This document shows, piece after piece, positions 33,721-41,269 of a stretch of DNA of 64,000 nt. Below the pieces are notes generated by a model. That model made no database searches. It was not told the DNA's origin and worked only from the letters and a program-made list of their open reading frames with translations. Where the stretch lies: the NCBI RefSeq assembly GCF_001294455.1, contig NZ_LIKT01000013.1, forward strand, positions 58,112 to 122,111, read 5' to 3'. Position numbers and translations under genes: made by a program. This stretch comes from Phaeobacter sp. 11ANDIMAR09 (lineage in GTDB: Bacteria > Pseudomonadota > Alphaproteobacteria > Rhodobacterales > Rhodobacteraceae). Numbering within the stretch: position 1 is the first letter of the stretch; each line of letters opens with the position of its first letter.

Positions 33721-34896
33721 TTAGCCAGTTTTTTCCCGTCCATCGCGGGACAGCACATAGGCGGTGGCAATGGGGCCGATGAGTTCAAACCCTGCGGTGG
33801 TGCCGATGGCCAATGCGGTGATCTGATCGCCGAATTGCGACAGCTGTTCTGAGGCTGCTAGCGCCATGCCAATAGCAACCCCTGCCTGAGGCAGCATGGC
33901 GGCGCCGTAGAGCTTTCTTTCAGATCGGGGCGCCTGTGCGACAGTGCCACCGATCCAGCCGCCAATAACACGCCCCAGAATGCGCAACAGCGCATAGACA
34001 AAGCCGGCACCACCGCCCAGTACCAGTGCCTTTGTATCCAGGGAAGCTCCGGCCAGCACAAAGAAGATAATGAGAAAAGGCCATTCAAAACTGCGCACCT
34101 CGTGAAAGGCGCGGCTGTGGTGGCGCGCATGGTTTACGATGGTGGCGCCCACGGTCATGCCGGCTATCAGGTACGACAGCCCGAGCGTCAGAGACAGGCC
34201 TGCGGTCAGGAAAATCAGGCCTAAGGCTTCTATCCTGAGGGGCTCGCCGTCGGAAAACCGCCCGATGAGCGCGGCACCGGGCCAGCCAATTGCAAGGCCC
34301 AGGGCAAGCGAGCCGCCGAGCTCATAGGCGGCGGTGAGCAGGGGGGCTTCCTCCCCTGCGGCCGAGCCAAACATGCGCAGCGCCAACATTGACAGGCTAA
34401 AGGCCAAGAGCCCCCAGGCATCGTCAATGGCGACCAGCCCCTTCAGCCGCCTGGTAAAGCCCGTGTCTTGCCCCGACTGGTCAATCACATCATAGGTTGC
34501 AGCCGGATCTGTTGCTGTGGAGAGGGCACCCAGGACCAGCGCCATGGTCAGAGGCAGGCCAAACCCCCACAAACCCAGGGTCACCACGGCCTGTGTGAGT
34601 AAAACCACCGAGAGCGAGACAATAATCACCACCCGCCCGTGTTCACGCAGGCCGTCCAAAGACAGAGAGCTGCCCAGCAACAGGGCCACCGCAGTCAATG
34701 CCACAATCGCCACAAGTGGGTAAAGATCGGTGATGGCCGTGGGCAGCAGGTCAAATCCGGAGTGCCCAACCAATAGGCCAAAGCCCAGCAAAAGCGTCAC
34801 CCGAGGCAGTCGCAGTCTTTGCCCGATGCGATCAGCGGCCAGTCCGACAAAAAACAGCAGGCCAAGAACAATGAGTGGCGTGGCGAGGTCCTGCAT
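33721..34896 (-). CDS. Cation:proton antiporter, CPA family
   Basis: This is an inner-membrane transporter of about 12 helices, related to KefB/NhaP-type Na+(K+)/H+ exchangers. The motif ATDPAAT in helix five and the DDAWG motif carry the acidic residues that bind ions in this superfamily. It has no C-terminal RCK/TrkA-N domain, which the larger KefB/KefC proteins have. At 391 residues it is the short form. Sodium or potassium specificity is not decided, although position downstream of trkAH is suggestive only. It is convergent with hflX, and its ATG lies six bases after the stop of the penicillin-acylase-like gene, so the two are probably cotranscribed. Confidence 0.88.
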   Translation of the reverse strand: MQDLATPLIVLGLLFFVGLAADRIGQRLRLPRVTLLLGFGLLVGHSGFDLLPTAITDLYPLVAIVALTAVALLLGSSLSLDGLREHGRVVIIVSLSVVLLTQAVVTLGLWGFGLPLTMALVLGALSTATDPAATYDVIDQSGQDTGFTRRLKGLVAIDDAWGLLAFSLSMLALRMFGSAAGEEAPLLTAAYELGGSLALGLAIGWPGAALIGRFSDGEPLRIEALGLIFLTAGLSLTLGLSYLIAGMTVGATIVNHARHHSRAFHEVRSFEWPFLIIFFVLAGASLDTKALVLGGGAGFVYALLRILGRVIGGWIGGTVAQAPRSERKLYGAAMLPQAGVAIGMALAASEQLSQFGDQITALAIGTTAGFELIGPIATAYVLSRDGREKTG

Positions 34897-34902
34897 CCTG
34901 CA

Positions 34903-37383
34903 TCAGTTCCTTGGCGTGATGGTGGTGACCCCAACAGCCGCCGCACGGGCCAGCTCTTCGTCCAGTGACATCGGCACATATTCCCCGCGCCGCCAGAGCT
35001 GGGCCATGTCGTCGTAATAGCGCGACAGGAAATGTCCCGATTGCCCGGTTGCCAGAATGAACAAGGAGCTGTCGGGATCGGCAAAATCATAGACGCCGCG
35101 ATAGCCTGCCGCGTGGATATTGTGGAAGGGGTTGGGATCCTGCCCCGAGGTCAGACCGCGCTGCAGGGTGTTGTCGCCACCGCTGGTGGATTGGCGGATG
35201 TTCACAAAGAAGCGCAGCACCGGTACGCTGCCCAGGGTCTCATGGTCCTGGGTGGCCTGATGTGCATCGCCCCAGCGCAGAGACTCCAGCGCAGTGCCAT
35301 AGCGCTCTTCGATCCAGATCAGAGCATCATCCAGCGCCAGACGGGCCATATCGGAGCAGCTTTCCTGTGGCGCGCTCTGGCGCACGTCGCACCAGCTGCT
35401 TGCCCCCCCAACATCGCGGTAGACCCGTTCGATGAACAGGGGATCCACCTGGGTGTATGCTTCGGCGAGGGGACCCAGATCATCAGCGATCAGCCGTGAT
35501 TGCAGGGCCCGCAGCCAGGCAGCATAGATCAGGGGTTCGGGCAGATGCTCGTTCATCTCCCCGTTCCATTCCGACAACAGCGACAGCGCGACCTGGCGTT
35601 GGCGCTCGCGGCTGCCTTCCTCGGCAGCGCTGCTGGTGAACCACAGATCAGCGCCGATCAATGGCAGGAGTGAGCGCGCCGTGTAGGAAACGGTATCAAG
35701 CTGGGCTTCCATGAAACTGTCGCGGGTATGGACCTCGCGCCCCTGCATCAGTCGGCGCCAACGGTTGATCCGCTGGGTGTCCCCCCAGGTGTAGGAAACA
35801 TGATTGGGGAAGGGGCGTTCAAGGATCTTGTTGTTGGTATTGCCGAGGATGCCGCCACGGGGGCTGACAAATGCGGGATTGGCGGCATAGGGCGCACGGC
35901 CAATCCATCGGTTCACCCGCTGCCAGCCCTGGCTGGGCAGGCGGCCCTGGCTGTGATGGCGGGCATCGCGCGCCGGAAAGGCGCCAATGGTTTTTTGCGC
36001 GATCGTCTGCCGGTCCGCCAGTACGAGGTTCTGAGAGGGCGCAACAAAGCCTTCGCCCGCTGCGATGGCCTCAGCCACATTGGCGCTGCGCATCAGCTCA
36101 ATTGCGGCCGTTAGGCTGGTGTCTTGCGGATCCAGCGCCGTCCAGCCGAGGCTGACAACATGCCCCGGAGGAGTAATTGCCGAGAGACCAAAAAGCGATC
36201 CGGGCAGGATCGGTCCGTTTTCGCTCCACCTGAGGGACAGGGTCACGGGCGGTGCATCCTTGATCTTGATGATCGAGGGGCGGCCAGTGAATTTCCGATA
36301 GCCCTGGGGGGTGAGGTATTCTTCGGGATTGTCGGGATTGAGTTTTTCGATGAACAGATCCTGATCATCCAGAAACGAGGCAGTGATGCCCCAGCCCAAT
36401 TGCTCTGAGCGGCCAGACAGAATTGCCGGAATGCCGGGGATTGTGCCGCCGATGACGCCGCCTGTGGCCAGTTCCATGCGGGCCAGATACCAACTGCCCG
36501 GAGCAGTGAGTTGCAGATGGGGGTCATTGGCCAGCAGGCTGCCCCCTGCGGCTGAGCGGTTCGGAGCGGCAGCCCAGGCATTGGAGGCGCCTCCAAAGCC
36601 GCGGGCGGTTACGGGAAACAGGCTGTCTTTGGCGGGCAGCGACTGCGCTTCGGCATAGCGGGGCAACTCCGGGAACAGGCTGGCATATTCGGGCAGGGCG
36701 GTGATGCCTTTACCAGGGGAGTCGGGCAGAATATCCTGGAGGCGCGCCGGGTCAGAAAGCGCCAGCGAGGTTTGCGCCCGCAAGATCTCATCCTGCAGAT
36801 GGTTTGACGCACGCAGCGCCATGAGCTTCATCACGGCGATACTATCGGCCGGCTGCCAGGGCGACATTGGCATATTGAAGAGGAACATTTCCGGCGCGCC
36901 GCGCCCCAGAGCCTCCTCATTGATTTCCTGGATACGGGCATTCACCCCGGCGGAATAGGCCTTGAGCGATTGCAAAGCCTCTGCTGATTGGACTGCAACC
37001 GATTGCTGGGACAGGCCATAGAGATCCAGACGCCGCACAAAGAGATCGGTGTCGAGCGTGCGGCTGCCAAAGACCTCGGAGAGGCGGCCCTGAGCGGTGC
37101 GGCGCAGCACCGCCATCTGCCACAACCGATCCTGCGCATGGGCATAGCCCAAGCCAAAATAGACGTCCTCATCGCTGGCCCCATAGCTGCCAAAAATATG
37201 TGGGACATTGGCATTGTCGCGAATGATACTCACCGGCGCCGACAGCCCTGGAAGCGAGATTTCCTTGTCATACTCGGGTAGGGACTGTGCGGCCAGATAA
37301 TAGGCCAGTCCGCTGGCAACCAGTGTCAGGAGAATCAGAGTCGCTGCCAGCCGAAACAGCCAGTGGAAAAGACGTGCTATCAA
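34903..37383 (-). CDS. Penicillin acylase family N-terminal nucleophile hydrolase, membrane anchored
   Basis: Members of this Ntn-hydrolase family cleave amide bonds in substrates such as acyl-homoserine lactones, beta-lactam side chains or N-acyl amino acids after self-processing into alpha and beta chains. The expected beta-chain N-terminal serine is in GGASNAWAAAP, about residue 267 counted from the chosen start. An N-terminal hydrophobic segment (about 8-30) suggests an anchored or periplasmic protein. I propose the TTG at 37383 as start because AGGAA lies nine bases before it; the open frame continues to 37530, but that would overlap the start of the divergent dehydrogenase gene. At 826 residues the length is right. 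The substrate is unknown. Confidence 0.88.
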   Translation of the reverse strand: MIARLFHWLFRLAATLILLTLVASGLAYYLAAQSLPEYDKEISLPGLSAPVSIIRDNANVPHIFGSYGASDEDVYFGLGYAHAQDRLWQMAVLRRTAQGRLSEVFGSRTLDTDLFVRRLDLYGLSQQSVAVQSAEALQSLKAYSAGVNARIQEINEEALGRGAPEMFLFNMPMSPWQPADSIAVMKLMALRASNHLQDEILRAQTSLALSDPARLQDILPDSPGKGITALPEYASLFPELPRYAEAQSLPAKDSLFPVTARGFGGASNAWAAAPNRSAAGGSLLANDPHLQLTAPGSWYLARMELATGGVIGGTIPGIPAILSGRSEQLGWGITASFLDDQDLFIEKLNPDNPEEYLTPQGYRKFTGRPSIIKIKDAPPVTLSLRWSENGPILPGSLFGLSAITPPGHVVSLGWTALDPQDTSLTAAIELMRSANVAEAIAAGEGFVAPSQNLVLADRQTIAQKTIGAFPARDARHHSQGRLPSQGWQRVNRWIGRAPYAANPAFVSPRGGILGNTNNKILERPFPNHVSYTWGDTQRINRWRRLMQGREVHTRDSFMEAQLDTVSYTARSLLPLIGADLWFTSSAAEEGSRERQRQVALSLLSEWNGEMNEHLPEPLIYAAWLRALQSRLIADDLGPLAEAYTQVDPLFIERVYRDVGGASSWCDVRQSAPQESCSDMARLALDDALIWIEERYGTALESLRWGDAHQATQDHETLGSVPVLRFFVNIRQSTSGGDNTLQRGLTSGQDPNPFHNIHAAGYRGVYDFADPDSSLFILATGQSGHFLSRYYDDMAQLWRRGEYVPMSLDEELARAAAVGVTTITPRN

Positions 37384-37495
37384 GAGCCAGTTTCCTAATA
37401 TTTTATGGCATTGGCGCCCCGCATGTGATTGCACCCTGCGGGACCGATGGTACTGTGGCGCCAACATAAGCCAGTTCGGAACAGGGGAAAAGCAA

Positions 37496-38368
37496 ATGGC
37501 AAAAATCGCGTTTTTGGGGTTGGGGGTCATGGGCTACCCAATGGCAGGACATCTGAAATCCGCAGGTCATGAGGTCTGTGTCTACAACCGCACAACCGCG
37601 AAAGCAGAGCGTTGGGCTCAGGCGCATGGCGGCAGTTTTGCAGCCACCCCGCGAGAGGCCGTTCAGGGGGCGGATTTTGTCATGGCCTGTGTCGGCAATG
37701 ATGACGATTTGCGCGGGATCTGTCTGGGGGAAGATGGGGCTTTTGCCGGCATGGCTGCGGGCAGCGTTTTTGTGGATCACACAACGGTTTCGGCCAAGGT
37801 CACCTGCGAGCTATATGACGCCTCCGGTGCCAATGGGATCAGTTTTGTCGATGCGCCGATCTCGGGTGGGCAGGCCGGTGCAGAGAACGGCGTTTTGTCG
37901 GTGATGTGTGGTGGCGATCCGGAGGCCTATGAACGCGCCGCGCCTATCATCGACGCCTATGCGCGGATCTGCCGTCGCATTGGCGACAGTGGCGCGGGCC
38001 AGATGACCAAGATGTGCAATCAGATTGCAATTGCCGGCTTGGTTCAGGGGCTCAGCGAAGCACTGCATTTTGCCGAGAAGGCGGGCCTGGATGGGCGCGC
38101 GGTGGTTGAGGTGATCAGCCAGGGCGCCGCTGGCAGCTGGCAGATGGCCAACCGTTATGAGACCATGCTGGATGATCAGTTCGAACACGGATTTGCCGTG
38201 GACTGGATGCGCAAAGATCTGGGTATCTGCCTGGATGCGGCTGATCAAACGGGTGCCAGCCTGCCTGTCACCGCTCTGGTGGACCAGTTCTACAAGGATG
38301 TGCAAAAGCTGGGCGGTGGACGCTGGGACACGTCCTCTTTGCTCAAGCGTCTGCGGGCGATGGATTGA
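37496..38368 (+). CDS. NAD(P)-dependent beta-hydroxyacid dehydrogenase (3-hydroxyisobutyrate dehydrogenase family)
   Basis: It oxidises or reduces short beta-hydroxyacids such as 3-hydroxyisobutyrate or tartronate semialdehyde. The dinucleotide fold starts with FLGLGVMGYPMAGHL (GxGxxG at 8-13). The substrate loop is DAPISGGQAGAENG (119-132), and the catalytic lysine is K172 in GQMTKMCNQ. At 290 residues it is the normal size. Context does not fix the substrate, since no valine-catabolism or glyoxylate-pathway gene is adjacent. Its promoter must lie in the 112 bases shared with the divergent penicillin-acylase-like gene. Confidence 0.92.
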   Translation: MAKIAFLGLGVMGYPMAGHLKSAGHEVCVYNRTTAKAERWAQAHGGSFAATPREAVQGADFVMACVGNDDDLRGICLGEDGAFAGMAAGSVFVDHTTVSAKVTCELYDASGANGISFVDAPISGGQAGAENGVLSVMCGGDPEAYERAAPIIDAYARICRRIGDSGAGQMTKMCNQIAIAGLVQGLSEALHFAEKAGLDGRAVVEVISQGAAGSWQMANRYETMLDDQFEHGFAVDWMRKDLGICLDAADQTGASLPVTALVDQFYKDVQKLGGGRWDTSSLLKRLRAMD

Positions 38369-38437
38369 TCCCTGAGCTGCTTTGCTCTAGCCGCCCTTAG
38401 CCTGGGGGGCCTGTGACGCAGAGCATGAGAAACAGAA

Positions 38438-38471
38438 AGGCCGTGCAAGATAATTTGCACGGCCTCTTTTT
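38438..38471 (+). terminator. Intrinsic terminator after the beta-hydroxyacid dehydrogenase gene
   Basis: Eleven perfectly paired bases (38438-38448 with 38455-38465) are followed by CTTTTT. It lies between convergent genes and may also work for the SYLF gene, with the weaker TTTCTGTTTC on that side. Confidence 0.9.
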
Positions 38472-38510
38472 AGGCGACCCTTCGAGGGGCGTCTTTGGAA
38501 AGATCCCCTC

Positions 38511-39086
38511 TTAGGGGATGATGCGGGTGTATTTTGTGCCTTCCAGTGTCGCGCCAATGCGCAACCCGGCCTGACCAAACACCGCCGCCAGCACCGGAGA
38601 GGTCAGAGTGTTTGTATCAGCCGTGATGTTATTGCCGTCATCGCGCAGAACATATTCCAGATCCGCTCCAGCAGCCCAGCCCGAAGAACGACGGAAACTG
38701 CTGAGCGCATCCTGGGTCATGAAGAATAGAACATGGGCATATTGCTGGGCGCCAATCTGCAGCCCGGCATTGCCTTTGACGGTTGAATAATAATCCACGG
38801 TGGCGCCATTGATCAAAAGCGCCCCACGGCCATAGGCCCCGCCAACGATGAAGCCGGCCTCGGTTACCAGCGGCATCACCAGCATACCTGTGGATTTTGC
38901 CGCCAGGGTCTGCGTGTTGGGGTAAAGACTGTACATTTGATTCAGAGTTGAATCCACGCGGGCGTCGATTGTGGCACCATTGTTGGTGCCAATGCCATTT
39001 CCGCAAGCGGCCGTGACGCCTGCACCGGCCAAAAGGCTAAGGGTGAAGCCACGACGTGACATGCGGTAAAAAGATGTGCTGCTCAT
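38511..39086 (-). CDS. SYLF/YSC84 domain protein, predicted exported lipoprotein
   Basis: The SYLF domain binds phosphoinositides in eukaryotes; its bacterial role is not established. The N terminus holds SRRGFTLSLLAGAGVTAACG, which combines a twin-arginine motif with a lipobox (TAAC), so export by Tat or Sec with lipid attachment is predicted. Domain features include AGFIVGGAYGRGALL, KGNAGLQIGAQQYAHVLFF and the C-terminal GQAGLRIGATLEGTKYTRI. At 191 residues it is a single-domain form. The ATG at 39086 is used; a second ATG eight codons later, just before the arginine pair, is an alternative. It is monocistronic. Confidence 0.88.
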   Translation of the reverse strand: MSSTSFYRMSRRGFTLSLLAGAGVTAACGNGIGTNNGATIDARVDSTLNQMYSLYPNTQTLAAKSTGMLVMPLVTEAGFIVGGAYGRGALLINGATVDYYSTVKGNAGLQIGAQQYAHVLFFMTQDALSSFRRSSGWAAGADLEYVLRDDGNNITADTNTLTSPVLAAVFGQAGLRIGATLEGTKYTRIIP

Positions 39087-39328
39087 ATATCCAGTTGCCT
39101 GTCCTGGAGCTCAAAGCGGAGAAATGAAGGGGAGTGTTCCTACCCTCACGCCGGCCCCGAGCGGTGTCAAGTTGAAGGCCGGTTTTCCGGCTCTGCCTGC
39201 ATATATAGGCCTTTTCTGGCCAGGTGTCATCACTTGGCCAGGCAGAAGCTCATCAAATGGGCGGCATATTGCTCTTTTCTAGGCGCGCTTATACGGGTCC
39301 GGCCGAGCTGAGTGGCGCCTAAGCGCGG
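39087..39328. other. Region between the SYLF gene start and the hemB stop
   Basis: These 242 bases must contain the promoter of the SYLF gene and the 3' end of the hemB transcript. The only structure seen is an 11-bp hairpin (39216-39226 with 39231-39241, one G-U pair, TCAT loop). It has no U tract on either strand, so I do not call it a terminator. Confidence 0.5.
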
Positions 39329-40327
39329 CTAGCCGTTTAGGATCCGGGCCGTTTGCGGTGCAAAATAGCTCAGAATTCCGTCACAACCGGCCCGCTTAAA
39401 GGCCAGTAGGCTTTCGAGCATGACCTGTTCGCCGTCGATCCAGCCATTCTGCGCCGCCGCCTGGATCATCGCGTATTCGCCAGAGACCTGATAGGCAAAA
39501 GTGGGGGTGCCAAAGGTGGATTTCACCCGGTGGCAGATATCCAGATAGGCGATCCCCGGCTTGACCATCACCATATCCGCGCCTTCTTGCAGGTCGCGTT
39601 CGATCAGACGCATGGCCTCATCACTGTTTCCGGGATCCATCTGATAGGTCTTCTTGTCACCCTGCAGCGCGCCCGAGGCCCCAACCGCATCGCGAAACGG
39701 CCCGTAATAGCCCGACGCGTATTTCGCCGAATAGGATAGGATCGCAACATTGCGATGACCGGCCGCTTCCAAGGCGCTGCGCATGGCACCAATCCGCCCG
39801 TCCATCATATCCGACGGGCCGATGATATCAGCGCCCGCTTCGGCCTGAGCCAGCGTCATCTTGACCAGAGCGTCGACGGTTTCATCATTGAGGATCTCGC
39901 CGTCAACAACATAGCCGTCGTGACCATTGATATTGTAGGGGTCCAGGGCGACATCGGTCATCACCGAGATATCTGGCGCGACGGCTTTGATAGCGCGGAT
40001 GGCCTGGTTGCATAGATTGTCCGGGTTCCAGGCTTCGGCACAGTCTTCGGTCTTGAGGGCCGCATCGGTATAGGGAAACAGGCAGATCGCAGGAATGCCC
40101 AGCGCCTGCGCTTCGACCGCGGCCTCTGCAATTTTATCAACAGAGCGGCGCACGACCCCAGGCATCGAGCTCACAGGCTCCTCAATCCCCTCTCCATCAC
40201 GCACAAAGACCGGCCAGATCAGATCATCTGTTGTCAGGGTGTTTTCACGCACCAAAGCCCGCATCGCGGGGCTGACCCGGGTACGGCGCAGGCGGGCGGC
40301 GGGAAAGGAGGCGACGGTCGGCTTCAT
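39329..40327 (-). CDS. hemB: Delta-aminolevulinic acid dehydratase (porphobilinogen synthase)
   Basis: HemB condenses two 5-aminolevulinate molecules to porphobilinogen for heme, cobalamin and, in some relatives, bacteriochlorophyll. The two Schiff-base lysines are K202 (SAKYASGYYGPFRDA) and K256 (MVKPGIAYLDI). The metal region reads DVALDPYNINGHDGYV and lacks the zinc-binding cysteine triad, so the enzyme is of the cysteine-free, magnesium-dependent type found in alphaproteobacteria. I use the ATG at 40327 (332 aa), as in the family. The frame is open upstream to a GTG at 40432, which would add 35 residues including a CX6CX2C pattern. Confidence 0.96.
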   Translation of the reverse strand: MKPTVASFPAARLRRTRVSPAMRALVRENTLTTDDLIWPVFVRDGEGIEEPVSSMPGVVRRSVDKIAEAAVEAQALGIPAICLFPYTDAALKTEDCAEAWNPDNLCNQAIRAIKAVAPDISVMTDVALDPYNINGHDGYVVDGEILNDETVDALVKMTLAQAEAGADIIGPSDMMDGRIGAMRSALEAAGHRNVAILSYSAKYASGYYGPFRDAVGASGALQGDKKTYQMDPGNSDEAMRLIERDLQEGADMVMVKPGIAYLDICHRVKSTFGTPTFAYQVSGEYAMIQAAAQNGWIDGEQVMLESLLAFKRAGCDGILSYFAPQTARILNG

Positions 40328-40585
40328 CTGGAACTCATCTGTTTGGTTGTTCGGGGCCTCTGACGTCGCATGGAAGCCCGGTTGCTGGCAAGTGGCACAA
40401 TCGCCGCGCTTTTTGCAATCTGCTGTGGTCACAGATGCCGCAGGGGCTTGTTTAACCCTATGCGACAGAGGATACAGGGCCGCGGATGACAGGATGCAGG
40501 GCTATGGGGCTGCAATCCAAAATCTGCACCAAAAGACTGCTTTGGTCGGTTCTGCGATCCCTGCGCAAAGAGAGGCGTAAACGTT

Positions 40586-41113
40586 TTGAATTTGTTTGAA
40601 ACCCTGTCCGAGATGATTGATCTGCGGTCCTTTTCCAATCTTTGGTATTGGATTGCCCTTGCGGTTTTGTGGTCCACGCTGAGCCATCGGATTCTTGGCG
40701 TTCCCTTTGACATGGTCGGGCGGGCTCGAAAATACGGTGGGCAATCGGCACAGGATCTAGAAGACCTGGTGCGGATCAATGTAAACCGGATGACCTTTGT
40801 GGTGAATTCCGCCGGGGTCTGGCTGTTGGGGCTGGCCTGTTTTGTCCTGTCGGTTCTGGCGACCCTTGGGTTCATACTGCATGTCGAAATTGCCCAAGCG
40901 GTGTTTTTGCTGGTCTTTCCGCTGGCGCTAGTGGTGCTGCTCAACCTGGTTACGGCGGATAAGATCCTTCGGAAGCAAGCCCAGGGTGAAGATCTGTATA
41001 GGGCAATGACAACCTGTCGGTTTTTGATTCAGTTGTTGGGAATGATCTGTATTTTTGTAACCGCTTTGTGGGGCATGTATCAAAACCTGCATATCGGCCC
41101 GCTGGGCGGCTAA
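40586..41113 (+). CDS. Four-helix membrane protein of unknown function
   Basis: The 175-residue sequence has about four hydrophobic helices (roughly residues 20-40, 75-95, 100-122 and 145-165) separated by short charged loops such as ARKYGGQSAQDLEDLVRINVN. From memory, similar proteins in Rhodobacterales databases carry the label component of SufBCD complex, but nothing in the sequence (no cysteine desulfurase contact, no iron-sulfur motif) supports that, and no suf gene is nearby. The start is a TTG at 40586 with GAGGCG nine bases upstream. It lies between divergent hemB and mfd. I leave the function open. Confidence 0.78.
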   Translation: MNLFETLSEMIDLRSFSNLWYWIALAVLWSTLSHRILGVPFDMVGRARKYGGQSAQDLEDLVRINVNRMTFVVNSAGVWLLGLACFVLSVLATLGFILHVEIAQAVFLLVFPLALVVLLNLVTADKILRKQAQGEDLYRAMTTCRFLIQLLGMICIFVTALWGMYQNLHIGPLGG

Positions 41114-41269
41114 TGATAGCTGCAACGCGCGGGGTGGTGGCGTTTGGGACGTCTCCCGGAGCGTTCAGCTAACAGGGGCCTTGCCCCATTACGATCCGCA
41201 GGCAGTTTTTACCGGACTCAATGCCGCCAGAGTGGCTTGGGGAACAGATGTTGAGAGGAGAGGCGCGAT

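Noticed and set aside
39216..39241. Strong 11-bp hairpin between the SYLF gene and hemB
   Set aside because: There is no U tract on either strand and no consistent position relative to a start codon; it may be chance or an operator, without further support.
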